A DNA stretch of 64,000 bases from Palleronia aestuarii (GTDB lineage: Bacteria > Pseudomonadota > Alphaproteobacteria > Rhodobacterales > Rhodobacteraceae), in NCBI RefSeq assembly GCF_003253995.1, contig NZ_QKZL01000011.1:1-64000 (forward strand), in the 5' to 3' direction. Below the pieces are notes generated by a model. The model made no database searches. It worked only from the letters and a program-made list of their open reading frames with translations, and had not been told where the DNA came from. Positions within the stretch are counted from its first letter, which is position 1. Each line of letters opens with the position of its first letter. Shown in pieces: positions 37,205 to 47,297 of the stretch. The translations under genes were made by a program, and so were the position numbers.

Positions 37205-37825
37205 TCAGAGAAAGGGAATTACGAGCCCGACGACGATCAGCAGGATGCCGGCCGCGGTATTCGTGCGCCGCACCGCCCGGGGCGAGGCCAGTAGCCGGCG
37301 GATCCGCCCCACGCTCGCCGCGAGGATCAGGTTGCCCGTGAACGGAACGAGCGCGGAAATCGCGCATATGGCGAAGATGTCGGTCGGGGTCAGCCGTCGG
37401 AGATCGAAGAAACCAGGCAGCATTCCGGCATAGAAGAGGATCGCCTTGGGATTGCCGAGGATCACGGCGAGTCCCGCGACGAAGCCCGCGATCCGCCCCG
37501 GGCGGGTCAGCCGCGCGTTCCGCCCGATCTCCGCATCCCGGTGGCGCAGGATCGCGGCGCCCATGACGAGAAAGACGAGGCAGGCGATCCAGCGCATCAC
37601 GTCGAGGACGCCTGCATGGGCGGAGACGATCCAGGAAAGGCCCAAGATGGCCACGAGCGGCCACAGAACGTCGCCGATCACCACGCCCATCGCGAGCGGC
37701 CAGGCGGCACCGAATCCCCCCGAGAGCGTACGCGCGAGAAGCGCGACCCAGACCGGTCCGGGCGTGAGGAAGAGGGCGAAAAGGCCGGCCGCGTAGAGGC
37801 CGAGATCGAGGGGCGAGAGCGTCAT
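37205..37825 (-). CDS. LysE family translocator
   Basis: Membrane protein of 206 residues with about six helices: LYAAGLFALFLTPGPVWVAL carries the FLTPGP start motif of the family, and GNPKAILFYAGMLPGFFD the second conserved motif. LysE/RhtB members export basic amino acids, homoserine, threonine or related compounds; which one cannot be told. It is inserted between recF and gyrB, where many relatives have them adjacent; 37 bp from the recF stop and 78 bp to the gyrB start. Confidence 0.9.
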   Translation of the reverse strand: MTLSPLDLGLYAAGLFALFLTPGPVWVALLARTLSGGFGAAWPLAMGVVIGDVLWPLVAILGLSWIVSAHAGVLDVMRWIACLVFLVMGAAILRHRDAEIGRNARLTRPGRIAGFVAGLAVILGNPKAILFYAGMLPGFFDLRRLTPTDIFAICAISALVPFTGNLILAASVGRIRRLLASPRAVRRTNTAAGILLIVVGLVIPFL

Positions 37826-37862
37826 GCACGACCCAAGGGACGGACCGCGGAAAATGGCAAGC

Positions 37863-38945
37863 CTAAACCGTAGCGACGCGGCTCTCGCCCGCCGTCTCCG
37901 TCACCGCGAATCGCTGCGCGCGTTGGCCGAGGTCGTCGAAGAGCTCCGCCCCCGTGCCGGTCATCCAGGCCTGCGAGCCGAGAAGCTCGATCTCGTCGTA
38001 GAGCGCAGCGCGGCGGTCGGCGTCGAGATGCGCGGCCACCTCGTCGAGAAGGAGGATCGGCGGCGCGCCCACCTCCGCCGCGAGCGCGCGGGCATTGGCG
38101 AGGATCAGCGATATGAGAAGCGCCTTCTGCTCGCCCGTGGAGCAGAGGGCGGCGGCCACGCCCTTCTCGCGGTACGTGGCGGAGAGATCGGCCCGGTGCG
38201 GTCCAATGAGCGTGCGGCCCGCCGCCATGTCGCGGCCCCGCCCGTCCGCGAGCGCCTTGGCATCGAACGTGGGCATGTCGGGCGGATCGACAATGGCGAG
38301 ATCGGACACGGGAAAGGCCGTGGCCGAGGCATCCTGCGCGTCGACCACCCGTTCCACAGCCTGCGCGCGTCCGGCGATCATCCGCGCGCCGCTCGCCGCC
38401 ATCTGCCGCTCGAGCGCGCCGTACCAGGCCGGGTCGCGGATGCCGTCGCGCAGCAGGCGATTGCGTTCCCGCATTGCCTTCTCGTAGCCAAGCGCCGCCT
38501 CGCCATGCTCGGGATCGAAACCGAGCGCCATGCGGTCGAGGAACCGCCTGCGCCCCTCGGCCCCCTCGATCCAGAGCCGGTCCATCGACGGCACGAGCCA
38601 GAGCACGCGAAGGAGCGCCCCGAGCGCGGCCTGTGATTGGGCCTTGCCGTTGATGCGAACGGTACGGGGCTGTCCGGCCTCGGCGCGGATGTCGATCTCG
38701 TGCGCACCCTCTCGACCCTCGATTGCGGCCCCGATGCGCCAGCCGAGCGATTGCGGCCGGCGACCGAGCTCGTCGGCCGCCGCACGACGCAGTCCGCGGC
38801 CGGGAGAAAGCAGCGAGATCGCCTCGATCAGATTGGTCTTGCCCGCCCCGTTCGGCCCGTAGATCGCAACGGGGCGCGCGTCCACGGCGATCTCGGTACG
38901 CAGATGCGAGCGAAAATGCGAAAGTGAGAGCGACGAGACATGCAT
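37863..38945 (-). CDS. recF: DNA replication and repair protein RecF
   Basis: SMC-like ATPase of 360 residues that loads RecA at gaps. Walker A YGPNGAGKTNLIEAIS, signature/LLSPGRGLR, Walker B ILLLDEVAAHLDADRR and the Q-loop STGEQKALLISL are all visible. It starts 24 bp after the dnaN stop, in the standard dnaN-recF order. Confidence 0.95.
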   Translation of the reverse strand: MHVSSLSLSHFRSHLRTEIAVDARPVAIYGPNGAGKTNLIEAISLLSPGRGLRRAAADELGRRPQSLGWRIGAAIEGREGAHEIDIRAEAGQPRTVRINGKAQSQAALGALLRVLWLVPSMDRLWIEGAEGRRRFLDRMALGFDPEHGEAALGYEKAMRERNRLLRDGIRDPAWYGALERQMAASGARMIAGRAQAVERVVDAQDASATAFPVSDLAIVDPPDMPTFDAKALADGRGRDMAAGRTLIGPHRADLSATYREKGVAAALCSTGEQKALLISLILANARALAAEVGAPPILLLDEVAAHLDADRRAALYDEIELLGSQAWMTGTGAELFDDLGQRAQRFAVTETAGESRVATV

Positions 38946-38968
38946 GTCTCAGCCGGGAAGACGGTCCG

Positions 38969-40087
38969 TCACACCCGCATCGGCATGACCACGTAGACGG
39001 CCGAGGTGTCGTCACCTTCCCGCATCAGGGTCGGGTCGCCGGAGGAATTGAAGAGAAAGACGGCATTCTCCCGATCGACTTGCGAGGCGATCTCGAGCAG
39101 GTACTTCGCGTTGAACCCGATCTCGAGCTTCTCGTCGGCATAGGCGACGACGAGCTCCTCCTCCGCATTGCCCGCATCGGGCGCGTTCACCGAGAGGATC
39201 AGCCGGTCCTCGTCGAGCTGCATCTTCACCGCCCGCGACCGCTCGCTCGAGACGGTGGCGACCCGATCGACCGCACGGGCGAAATCGCTGGCGTCGACCT
39301 CGAGCTTGCGGGAATTGCCTTGCGGTATGACGCGTGAATAGTCGGGGAACGTGCCGTCGATCACTTTGGAGGTCAGCGTGATCTCCGGCGTGGCGAAGCG
39401 GATCTTCGTCTCCGACACGGAGACCTCGATCTTCATCTCGTCGTCCTCGAGTAGCTTGCGAAGCTCGCCCACCGCCTTGCGCGGCACGATCACGCCGGGC
39501 ATGCCCTCTGCCCCTTCGGGCAGTTCAGCGTCGATCCGCGCAAGACGATGGCCATCCGTGGCTACGCAGCGCAGGACCTGGCGTCCCTCGGCATCGGCAA
39601 CGTGCATGTAGACGCCGTTGAGATAGTAGCGGGTCTCCTCCGTGGAGATCGCGAATTTCGACTTGTCGAAGAGCCGCCGCAGAACGGGCGCCGGCGCGGT
39701 GAAGGTCGAGTCGTATTCGCTCGTCGCCATCACCGGAAAATCCTGCCGCGGCAGCGTAGCGAGCGCGAAGCTCGACCGCCCGGCCTCCACGTTCAGGCGT
39801 CCGGACGCGCCGTCATCGGTGAGCGAAACGAGCGCCCCGTCGGGCAGCTTGCGCACGATCTCGTGGAAGGTGACGGCGTTCACGGTGCTCGATCCCGCGC
39901 GCTCAACCTTCGCGGGTGCGTTGTCGACCACCTCGATGTCAAGATCGGTGGCGCGGAACTTGATCTCGTCGCCCTCCGCCTCGATCAGGACGTTGGCGAG
40001 GATCGGGATCGTGTTGCGCCGCTCGACGACGGATTGCGCCCGCGCCACCGCCCGAAGAAGCGCCGCGCGTTCGATACTCAGTTTCAT
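38969..40087 (-). CDS. dnaN: DNA polymerase III subunit beta (sliding clamp)
   Basis: Clamp protein of 372 residues with three repeated clamp folds. MKLSIERAALLRAVARAQSVVERRNT is the usual start, LPRQDFPVM and GFNAKYLLEIASQV mark the first and third folds, and the C-terminal VYVVMPMRV is typical. The ATG at 40087 is chosen because the preceding frame to 40138 does not match clamps. Downstream of dnaA by about 100 bp on the same strand. Confidence 0.97.
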   Translation of the reverse strand: MKLSIERAALLRAVARAQSVVERRNTIPILANVLIEAEGDEIKFRATDLDIEVVDNAPAKVERAGSSTVNAVTFHEIVRKLPDGALVSLTDDGASGRLNVEAGRSSFALATLPRQDFPVMATSEYDSTFTAPAPVLRRLFDKSKFAISTEETRYYLNGVYMHVADAEGRQVLRCVATDGHRLARIDAELPEGAEGMPGVIVPRKAVGELRKLLEDDEMKIEVSVSETKIRFATPEITLTSKVIDGTFPDYSRVIPQGNSRKLEVDASDFARAVDRVATVSSERSRAVKMQLDEDRLILSVNAPDAGNAEEELVVAYADEKLEIGFNAKYLLEIASQVDRENAVFLFNSSGDPTLMREGDDTSAVYVVMPMRV

Positions 40088-40189
40088 GTCCCACTCCAAG
40101 CCCTGCCACGGGTCGGCGAAGCTATCTGCTTTTTGCACCTACGCAACCGGTTTCGTCGCCCGACCGCCGATCGCCGGGCAGCGGCGCGA

Positions 40190-41569
40190 TCAGATCGGCC
40201 GCAGCGAACGGCGCAGCATGTCGATGTCCTCGGCGATCTGCGGATCGGAGAGCCGCAACTCCTCGATTCGCTTGATCCCGTGCATGATCGTCGTGTGGTC
40301 GCGGTTGCCGAAACGCCGCGCGATCTCGGGCAGGGAGCGATCGGTCATCTCTTTGGCGAGGTACATCGCCACCTGCCGCGGACGCGCGAAGACCCGGCTG
40401 CGGCGCGGACCGAGAAGTTCGCTCAGGCGAATGTTGTAATGGTCCGCGGTGGAGCGCTGGATCTGGTCGATCGTCGTCTTGCGGTCGTTGATGCGCAGGA
40501 TGTCGCGGAGACATTCCTCCGCCGCGGCGAGATCGACCTCGCGCCCGATGAGCGAGCCGAAGGCGTAAAGGCGCTTCAGCGCGCCCTCCATCTCGCGCAC
40601 GTTCTTCGTCACTCGGTGCGCGAGCAGCTCGAGCACGCCGTCACCGATCACCACGTCGCCATAGATCGGAGCGTAGACTTCCACCTTGCGTTGCAGAATG
40701 CCGAGACGGAGCTCGTAGGAGGTCGGGTGCACGTCCACCACGAGGCCGGAATTGAGGCGGCTAACGATTCGGCTCTCCAGCCCCTGGATTTCGCCCGGTG
40801 CGCAATCGGCGGAGATGATGATCTGCTTCTTCTGCTCCACGAGGGCGTTGAACGTGTGGAAAAACTCCTCCTGCGTGCTGTCCTTGCCGGCGATGAACTG
40901 AACGTCGTCGACCATCAGCACGTCGACGGAACGGAAGAGATGCTTGAAGTCGATCATCTGCCGGTCGCGGAGCGCCTGAATGAAGCGGTACATGAATTGC
41001 TCGGCGGAGAGGTAGAGCACGCGCGCATCCGGCTCCCGCGCCTGCAGCTCCCACGCGATGGCGTGCATCAGGTGCGTCTTGCCGAGGCCCGTCCCGCCAT
41101 AGAGGAAGAGCGGGTTGAACGCGATCGCCATCCCCTCCGCCACGCGGCGGGCGGCGGCGTGGGCCAACTCGTTGGGCTTGCCAACGACGAAAGTGTCGAA
41201 GGTGCAGAACTCGTCCAGATCGCAGCCGCCCAGCGGTTCCCGTTGGGCATCGGGGGCCGTCTCGGACACCGCGGCCCGTGCCGGCGGAGGGACCACGTCC
41301 GCCGGGGCCGTGTCGTTGGCGGCCGCACCCCGGTCGACCACGAAAGCGAGGCGCCGCACGGTCGCGCCGCCCGACGTCACCTCCGTCAGGATGTGATCGC
41401 CGTAATAGCGCTCGACCCAATCACCCATGAAGCTCGAATGGACGCGAAAGGTCAGGATGCCGTCGCGCAGATCGGCGAATTCGAGCGGCTCGATCCAGGT
41501 GACGAAGTTGTTGTGCCCGACCTTCAGCTTCAGTCGCTGCTGGGCAGCCCGCCAGGAATCCCGTGTCAT
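40190..41569 (-). CDS. dnaA: Chromosomal replication initiator protein DnaA
   Basis: Initiator ATPase of 459 residues. Domain I about 1-75 (RLKLKVGHNNFVTWIEPLEF), a proline-rich linker, AAA+ domain with Walker A YGGTGLGKTHL and Walker B VDDVQFIAGK, and the C-terminal HTH with the DnaA signature GNRDHTTIMHGIKRIEEL. The ATG at 41569 matches the family start; the long preceding frame is not real. Upstream 543 bp separate it from rpsT. Confidence 0.98.
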   Translation of the reverse strand: MTRDSWRAAQQRLKLKVGHNNFVTWIEPLEFADLRDGILTFRVHSSFMGDWVERYYGDHILTEVTSGGATVRRLAFVVDRGAAANDTAPADVVPPPARAAVSETAPDAQREPLGGCDLDEFCTFDTFVVGKPNELAHAAARRVAEGMAIAFNPLFLYGGTGLGKTHLMHAIAWELQAREPDARVLYLSAEQFMYRFIQALRDRQMIDFKHLFRSVDVLMVDDVQFIAGKDSTQEEFFHTFNALVEQKKQIIISADCAPGEIQGLESRIVSRLNSGLVVDVHPTSYELRLGILQRKVEVYAPIYGDVVIGDGVLELLAHRVTKNVREMEGALKRLYAFGSLIGREVDLAAAEECLRDILRINDRKTTIDQIQRSTADHYNIRLSELLGPRRSRVFARPRQVAMYLAKEMTDRSLPEIARRFGNRDHTTIMHGIKRIEELRLSDPQIAEDIDMLRRSLRPI

Positions 41570-42112
41570 TCGCCTCTCGCCTCTCGTCCATACTGCCCCG
41601 GGCGTCTGCCGACGCGCCTCGATACGATCAGGACGTGGGAGGTCCGGACAAACAGCTACCGGTCTCCCGATCGGAATCGGAAGGCGGCGCCGGGCCGGCG
41701 CATCGGGCAAGACGTCGCAATCCAACCCGAGTGGCAGCCGGGCTGAGCGGATCGCGGATCTCGCAAGATGAATCGGACATGCCCGGAAGCCGGGTCGGAT
41801 CTCGATACGGATGTTGCCGTATGTGATCCAGGCTGAAAGTCGGTCTATCTCGTCGCGCTTTTTCTTGCTGTTGCGCGCCGGGTCGCCGCTCTCGATCGCC
41901 TCATGCCCCCCCAGGTCGTGAATCGCAACGCCAAGGTAGCAAGGGGTTTCGGAGCCGCGCAACCGATCAATCGCGTTGACACTGGCGATTTCGACCGTCG
42001 AATCTCGTAAGCCTCTGGAACTGCGACAAACCCCCATCGACGGTTTCAGAAACAGAAAAGAGCACGACCTTTGGGCGTGCTCTTCAAGTCGCAGTTCGCG
42101 CGATAGTGGCGC
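41570..42112. other. Long dnaA-rpsT intergenic region
   Basis: 543 bp with no gene. It must contain the dnaA promoter and leader and the rpsT terminator (42056-42084). In alphaproteobacteria the replication origin is sometimes near dnaA, but I find no cluster of DnaA boxes (TTATCCACA or close) here; a TGATCCA occurs once near 41825. CCGG-rich inverted stretches occur near 41781-41792. Origin status is therefore undecided. Confidence 0.4.
42056..42084 (-). terminator. Intrinsic terminator of rpsT
   Basis: On the minus strand, a 9-bp stem (AAGAGCACG / CGTGCTCTT, loop 9 nt) followed by a T-rich run (TTTTCTGTTT), 29 bp after the rpsT stop codon. Fits a Rho-independent terminator well. Confidence 0.8.
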
Positions 42113-42376
42113 TCAGCCGAGCGCGTTCACACGGCTCGCAAGCCGGGAAATTTTCCGCGAAGCGGTGTTCTTGTGAAAGACGCCCTTCGAGACGCCACGC
42201 ATCAGTTCGGGCTGAGCGGCTTTCAGCGCATCGCCGGCAGCGGACTTGTCGCCGGACGCGATCGCTTCCTCGACACGGCGCAGGAAGGTGCGGATGCGGG
42301 ACCGGCGCGCCTTGTTGATCTGGAAACGCCGTTCGTTCTGACGGGCGCGCTTTTTGGATTGCGGCGTATTGGCCAT
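42113..42376 (-). CDS. rpsT: 30S ribosomal protein S20
   Basis: Basic helical protein of 87 residues binding the 5' domain of 16S rRNA. Starts [17 protein letters not shown] and contains [14 protein letters not shown], and [16 protein letters not shown], the usual S20 pattern. An in-frame extension to 42430 is not homologous. It lies just upstream of dnaA on the same strand, a common alphaproteobacterial order. Confidence 0.97.
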   Translation of the reverse strand: MANTPQSKKRARQNERRFQINKARRSRIRTFLRRVEEAIASGDKSAAGDALKAAQPELMRGVSKGVFHKNTASRKISRLASRVNALG

Positions 42377-42543
42377 GGGTCGAGCCTTTCTCGGTACGTT
42401 GACAGCAATATCGGGTCGCACGCGGACCACCGCCCCCAGACCGAATCCAGGATCATCCGGCCGAAGCGGGCCTCACGCGCATGTAGGCCGCGCCAATATC
42501 GCGCGCGGCGCCGAATGTGAAGGAAAATCTGCTTCCGGCATCC

Positions 42544-43320
42544 TCACCGGTCGCGGAACTGCGCCTCGCGTTTGTCGACGAACGCGCCCATCCCTTCCGC
42601 CTGGTCCTCCGTGGCGAACATCGCCTGGAAGAGCCGACGCTCGTGCAGGACGCCTTCGGAAAGCGTGGTCTCGTAGCTGCGATTGACCGATTCCTTGACC
42701 GCCATCACCGCGACCGCCGATTTCTCGGTGATCTTCTGTGCAGCGGTCATGACCTCCTCCATCAGCTTCTTGGCGGGAACGACGCGGCTGACGAGGCCCG
42801 ACCGCTCCGCCTCCTCGGCATCCATGAACCGCCCGGTGAGATGCATCTCCATGGCCTTCGACTTGCCGACGAAACGGGTGAGCCGCTGCGTACCGCCAAG
42901 GCCCGCCACGACACCGAGATTGATCTCGGGTTGCCCGAACTTGGCGGTATCGGCGGCGATGATGAAGTCGCACATCATGGCAAGTTCGCAGCCACCGCCG
43001 AGCGCGTAGCCCGCGACGGCGGCGATGATCGGCTTGCGACAGCGCTCGAGCGCGTGCGCCTCCCGGCCGAAGAGGTCCTCCGTGAAGACGTCGACGAAGC
43101 TTTTCTCCGACATCTCCTTGACGTCGGCCCCGGCAGCGAACGCCTTCTCGGAGCCCGCGAGGACGAGACAGCGGACACGCTCGTTGCGCTCCGCCTCGTC
43201 CACCGCCTGCGCGAGTTCCCGCAGCATCGCCGTGTTGAGGGCGTTGAGGGCATCCGGGCGGTTCAGCCGGATCAGGCAAACGTGGTCGTCCACGTCGACT
43301 GTGATGGTCTTGAAAGCCAT
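42544..43320 (-). CDS. Enoyl-CoA hydratase
   Basis: Crotonase-fold enzyme of 258 residues. Oxyanion-hole segments AGSEKAFAAGADVKEMS and GYALGGGCELAMMCDFIIAA; catalytic glutamates expected at NLGVVAGLGGTQRL, where the segment reads E-I-N-L-G-V-V-A-G-L-G-G, so one of the two canonical E residues may be replaced by A and the classic pair should be checked. Length is standard for short-chain enoyl-CoA hydratases in fatty-acid degradation. Between mutM and rpsT, same strand. Confidence 0.88.
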   Translation of the reverse strand: MAFKTITVDVDDHVCLIRLNRPDALNALNTAMLRELAQAVDEAERNERVRCLVLAGSEKAFAAGADVKEMSEKSFVDVFTEDLFGREAHALERCRKPIIAAVAGYALGGGCELAMMCDFIIAADTAKFGQPEINLGVVAGLGGTQRLTRFVGKSKAMEMHLTGRFMDAEEAERSGLVSRVVPAKKLMEEVMTAAQKITEKSAVAVMAVKESVNRSYETTLSEGVLHERRLFQAMFATEDQAEGMGAFVDKREAQFRDR

Positions 43321-43383
43321 GTAATCCGCTTTCGCTGTTGGCGACAGAACCGAAGCCTTAACAGCGTTGGATGGGCATTTGAA

Positions 43384-44235
43384 CTATCTTTGACAGACCG
43401 GGCAGTGGAAGGTCGATCGTCCCGATTGAACGATCCGCCGCACAGTCCCGGCGCAACCTTCGGTCGGACAATCCGCTCCCTCCCGGTCGTAAACGCGGAA
43501 CGTATGCTGGAAGTATCCCATCGCGCCGTCGGCCTGGCGGTAATCCCTCAGCGACGAGCCGCCGGCCGCGATCGCGTCCTCGAGCGTCTTGCGGATCACG
43601 GGGACGAGCGCCGCGACCCGTGGCGCAGCGATCCGTCCGGCCTGCCGGCGCGGAGAAATCCGCGCCCGGTGGAGCGCCTCGCAGACGTAGATGTTGCCGA
43701 GGCCCGCGACGATCCGCTGGTCAAGGAGCGCCGCCTTCACCGGACTGCGTCGCCCGCGGAACGCCGCGACGAGATAGGATTCGTCGAACGCGTTGCCGAG
43801 CGGCTCCGGCCCGAGTTTTGCGAGGAGCCAGTGATCGTCGAGCGCGGCGGTCGCCACTAGATCCATCGCGCCGAAGCGGCGGGGATCGTTGAAGGTGATG
43901 CGCGCGCCCGCATCGGTCCAGAGGACGACGTGGTCGTGCTTCGCCGTCGGCTCGGGGTCGCGGTGGAAGGTCGCGGTAGGCACGTGGTCGACCTGCATCC
44001 GTCCCGACATGCCGAGATGGACGATGAGCGTCTCCCCGGTATCGAGCGTGGCGAGCAGGTATTTCGACCGCCGCCCGAGATGGATCACCCCCGCTCCGGT
44101 CAGCCGTTCGCCCATCCGCGCGGGAAAGGGCCAGCGCAGGTCAGGCCGGTTCACCTCGGCGCGAACGATGCGACGGCTATCGAGAACCGGCGCCAATCCG
44201 CGACGAACCGTCTCGACCTCCGGCAATTCGGGCAT
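43384..44235 (-). CDS. mutM: Formamidopyrimidine-DNA glycosylase (MutM/Fpg)
   Basis: DNA repair enzyme of 283 residues removing 8-oxoguanine and ring-opened purines. The N-terminal proline of [13 protein letters not shown] acts as nucleophile after removal of Met; the helix-two-turn-helix ([18 protein letters not shown]) and the C-terminal zinc finger (CPTEGC ... CPVC with two C-x2-5-C pairs) are present. Divergent from ubiE with an 87-bp gap. Confidence 0.96.
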   Translation of the reverse strand: MPELPEVETVRRGLAPVLDSRRIVRAEVNRPDLRWPFPARMGERLTGAGVIHLGRRSKYLLATLDTGETLIVHLGMSGRMQVDHVPTATFHRDPEPTAKHDHVVLWTDAGARITFNDPRRFGAMDLVATAALDDHWLLAKLGPEPLGNAFDESYLVAAFRGRRSPVKAALLDQRIVAGLGNIYVCEALHRARISPRRQAGRIAAPRVAALVPVIRKTLEDAIAAGGSSLRDYRQADGAMGYFQHTFRVYDREGADCPTEGCAGTVRRIVQSGRSTFHCPVCQR

Positions 44236-44322
44236 TTCTGATTGCTCCTTCACGGGGCCGCGCATTGTATCGCCCGGCCCGAACCCTATAAGGAAGGGCG
44301 AGCGAAGAGGACCGCAAGCCCA

Positions 44323-45075
44323 ATGGCAGACCGCGACGATCTCACCACGCATTTCGGCTACGAGACCGTCCCCGAGGCGGAGAAGGCGGGGCGCGTCCAC
44401 GGCGTCTTCTCCTCCGTGGCCTCGCGCTACGACATCATGAACGACGTGATGTCGGGCGGTATCCACCGCCTCTGGAAGGACGCGATGATGGACTGGCTGG
44501 CGCCGCGTCCGGGCCAGCGCCTCCTCGATGTCGCGGGCGGGACGGGCGATATCGCGTTCCGCTTCCTCAAGCGCGCGCCCACGGCCCAGGCGACCGTCCT
44601 CGATCTGACGGAGCCGATGCTCGTAGCGGGACGCAAGCGCGCGGAGGCCGAGCGTCTCGCGGGACAGCTCGACTGGATCGTCGGCGACGCGATGGCCCTG
44701 CCCTTCGCCGATCGCAGCTTCGACACGTACACAATCAGCTTCGGAATTCGGAACGTTACCCGGATCGGCGACGCGCTTTCGGAAGCCTACCGCGTGCTGA
44801 AGCCCGGCGGGCGGCTGATGGTCCTCGAATTCTCCCAGATCCCCAACGATCTGATGCAGCGGATGTACGATCTCTACTCCTTCAACGTGATCCCCCGCAT
44901 GGGACAGGTGATCGCGAAGGATCGCGCGTCCTACCAGTATCTCGTCGAATCGATCCGGCGTTTCCCCGACCAGGAAAGTTTCGCGGGTATGATTGCGGAT
45001 GCGGGGTTCGACCAGGTCCGGTACCGCAATCTCTCGATGGGAATCGCCGCGCTGCATTCCGGCTGGAAGCTCTGA
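44323..45075 (+). CDS. ubiE: Ubiquinone/menaquinone biosynthesis C-methyltransferase UbiE
   Basis: SAM-dependent methyltransferase of 250 residues acting on the benzoquinol ring. Motif [16 protein letters not shown], then LDLTEPML, and the UbiE signatures [23 protein letters not shown] and [12 protein letters not shown] at 44323, preceded by AAGAGGA. UbiB follows after 6 bp on the same strand, so the two are an operon. Confidence 0.96.
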   Translation: MADRDDLTTHFGYETVPEAEKAGRVHGVFSSVASRYDIMNDVMSGGIHRLWKDAMMDWLAPRPGQRLLDVAGGTGDIAFRFLKRAPTAQATVLDLTEPMLVAGRKRAEAERLAGQLDWIVGDAMALPFADRSFDTYTISFGIRNVTRIGDALSEAYRVLKPGGRLMVLEFSQIPNDLMQRMYDLYSFNVIPRMGQVIAKDRASYQYLVESIRRFPDQESFAGMIADAGFDQVRYRNLSMGIAALHSGWKL

Positions 45076-45081
45076 CGGGAG

Positions 45082-46611
45082 ATGCGCGGACCGCACAACA
45101 TCTGGCGGCTGGTGCGGACGGGTGCGACGCTCGAGCGGACGGGTGCCATGACGCTCGTGCTCGACGCGTTCGATGCGCCGCCGTCGCTGAGGCTCGCCGC
45201 CCGCGCTCTCGGTTGGCCCTTCAAGTGGCTGGGCTACAAGGGCGACGAGAGCCAGCCGCCAGCGACACGGGCGCTCTCGGCATTGGGTCCTGCCTACATC
45301 AAGTTCGGGCAGGTCCTGTCGACACGTCCCGACGTCGTGGGAGACGAGCTCGCCGCGCAATTGAGCGTGCTGCAGGACAAGCTTCCGCCCTTCTCACGCG
45401 AGGTGGCGATCGCCACGATCAAGAAAGAGCTTGAGATCGACGTGGACGACGTCTTCTCCAGCTTCTCCGAGCCCGTCGCCGCGGCCTCCATCGCGCAGGT
45501 CCACCGCGCGACGCTGCGCCAGACCGGGGGCGATGTCGCGGTCAAGGTCCTCCGGCCCGGGATCGAGCGGGCCTTCCGCAAGGATGTCGACGCCTTCTAT
45601 CTCGCCGCGCGGCTCATCGACATGCTGCATCCCGCGGCGCGGCGGCTACGCCCGCTCGAGGTCATCAAACATTTCGAGGGCGTCGTGCTGGGCGAGCTCG
45701 ATCTCAGGATGGAAACCTCTTCGAGTGCGGAATTCGCGGCCAATACGGAGCGGGACGAGGGGTTCCGCGTTCCCCGCTCCGAATGGTTCCTCTCCTCGCG
45801 CCGGGTGATGACGCTCGATTGGGCCGAGGGGATCCCGGCCAACGACATTCCCGCGATCGAGGCCGCCGGGCACGACAGGAAGGCGCTGGGAGAGAGGGTG
45901 CTGACGCTCTTCCTGCGCCATGCGCTCCGCGACGGGTTCTTCCACGCCGACATGCATCAGGGAAACCTGAAGATCGCGCGCAACGGCGACGTGATCGCGC
46001 TCGATTTCGGGATCATGGGGCGGCTCGACGAATATACGCGCCGGGTCTACGCGGAGATCCTCTTCGGCTTCATCCGCAAGGATTATCGCCGCGTGGCCGA
46101 AGTCCATTTCGAGGCCGGCTACGTGCCCGCAGACCGCGACGTGGACGAGTTCGCCCGGGCGCTCAGGGCCGTAGGCGAGCCGATCTTCGGGATGGACGCC
46201 ACGCATATCTCCATGGGGCGGCTGCTGAATTACCTCTTCGAGGTGACGGAGCGGTTCGGGATGGAGACGCGAACGGAGCTCATCCTGCTGCAGCGCACGA
46301 TGGTCGTCGTCGAGGGCGTGTCGCGGTCGCTCCACCCGCAGATCAACATCTGGAGCGTTGCGCAGCCGATCGTGGAAGATTACATCAAGGAGAATATCGG
46401 TCCGAAGGCGCTCATTCGCGACATGACCCGCACCGCGCGGGTGCTCTCCCGTTTTGGCCCGAAACTGCCGCATCTGGCCGAGGCCGCGCTCATGCGCGAA
46501 TCGGAACCGAGGAATGCGAAATTGCCGCCGCTCTGGCCGCTTCTGGCGCTTTCCGGCTGGGCCGGCGCAGTGAGCGCCGCCCTCATCATCCTCGTCGCAA
46601 GCAGCTTTTAG
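45082..46611 (+). CDS. ubiB: Ubiquinone biosynthesis protein UbiB (atypical kinase)
   Basis: ABC1/ADCK-type protein of 509 residues supporting ubiquinone synthesis. The KxGQ motif is [21 protein letters not shown] carries the A-rich loop of the family; the kinase-like core continues with [15 protein letters not shown], and LDFGIMGRL the DFG-like metal site. Two helices near the C-terminus ([20 protein letters not shown]) anchor it to the membrane. Six bases after ubiE. Confidence 0.96.
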   Translation: MRGPHNIWRLVRTGATLERTGAMTLVLDAFDAPPSLRLAARALGWPFKWLGYKGDESQPPATRALSALGPAYIKFGQVLSTRPDVVGDELAAQLSVLQDKLPPFSREVAIATIKKELEIDVDDVFSSFSEPVAAASIAQVHRATLRQTGGDVAVKVLRPGIERAFRKDVDAFYLAARLIDMLHPAARRLRPLEVIKHFEGVVLGELDLRMETSSSAEFAANTERDEGFRVPRSEWFLSSRRVMTLDWAEGIPANDIPAIEAAGHDRKALGERVLTLFLRHALRDGFFHADMHQGNLKIARNGDVIALDFGIMGRLDEYTRRVYAEILFGFIRKDYRRVAEVHFEAGYVPADRDVDEFARALRAVGEPIFGMDATHISMGRLLNYLFEVTERFGMETRTELILLQRTMVVVEGVSRSLHPQINIWSVAQPIVEDYIKENIGPKALIRDMTRTARVLSRFGPKLPHLAEAALMRESEPRNAKLPPLWPLLALSGWAGAVSAALIILVASSF

Positions 46612-47288
46612 CCCGCCGAAGCCTCGCGCACGGCGCTGACGTCGGTTGCGGGGATCTCCACCCCGCCCGCGAAGACCAGTGTCGCGCCGTCGGGCGACGA
46701 ACGCACCTCGGAAACGCGGGCATAGGTCTTGACCGGCTCGGTCGCGACGAGGTTCTGTCCCTCGAAGCTCTCGACGCTAAAATCGTAGACGCCGGACTGT
46801 GCGAGCTTGCCGCCCTTCACCATGCCGGTCCATGTCACGGGCTCGCCGTTCGCGGAGATCGACTGGCGGTGAATCTCCGTCCCCGCGCGGTCCCGAACCA
46901 CCAGATGATGCGTGCTGCCCGCGATCGGGCTCTCCGGATCGAGGGTGATGGGAGCGCCGGAGAACATGGCCGGCATCGTGGCCCGCGCCTCGCGACCGAT
47001 CCAGCCCGAGAGGCTGCTCAGATCGCCGCCACCCGATTGCGCGACCATCTGCTCGAGCAGCTGGTTTCCGCGAACCTGTTGCTCGACATTGGAGAAAGTC
47101 GCGAGCTGGACCGCGAATTCCTCTGCGTTCATCGGCTTTAGCGGGTCCTGGTTCTGGATCTGAGTCGTGAGCATCGTCAGGAACGTATTGAAATCGGAAC
47201 TGATCTTCGTCGAGGCCGTCGCGGCATCGTCGGCGGCGGTCGTGGAGGGCGTCTTGACGGTGGGCGTGGTAACGCTCGGCATGTCCAT
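46608..47288 (-). CDS. flgD: Flagellar hook assembly protein FlgD
   Basis: Hook-cap scaffold of 226 residues. N-terminal FNTFLTMLTTQIQNQDPLKPMN is the FlgD consensus, followed by FAVQLATFSNVEQQVRGNQLLEQ; the C-terminal part carries the beta-domain (GAPITLDPESPIAGSTHHLV). Its stop overlaps the ubiB stop by 4 bp (convergent). It lies 9 bp after fliK. Confidence 0.93.
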   Translation of the reverse strand: MDMPSVTTPTVKTPSTTAADDAATASTKISSDFNTFLTMLTTQIQNQDPLKPMNAEEFAVQLATFSNVEQQVRGNQLLEQMVAQSGGGDLSSLSGWIGREARATMPAMFSGAPITLDPESPIAGSTHHLVVRDRAGTEIHRQSISANGEPVTWTGMVKGGKLAQSGVYDFSVESFEGQNLVATEPVKTYARVSEVRSSPDGATLVFAGGVEIPATDVSAVREASAG

Positions 47289-47297
47289 GCGGCAGTC

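Noticed and set aside
39548-41746. 732-codon plus-strand frame opposite dnaN and dnaA
   Set aside because: Shadow of two certain genes.
41976-42010. TTGACA-like -35 box
   Set aside because: Oriented away from dnaA and rpsT, with no -10 at the proper distance.
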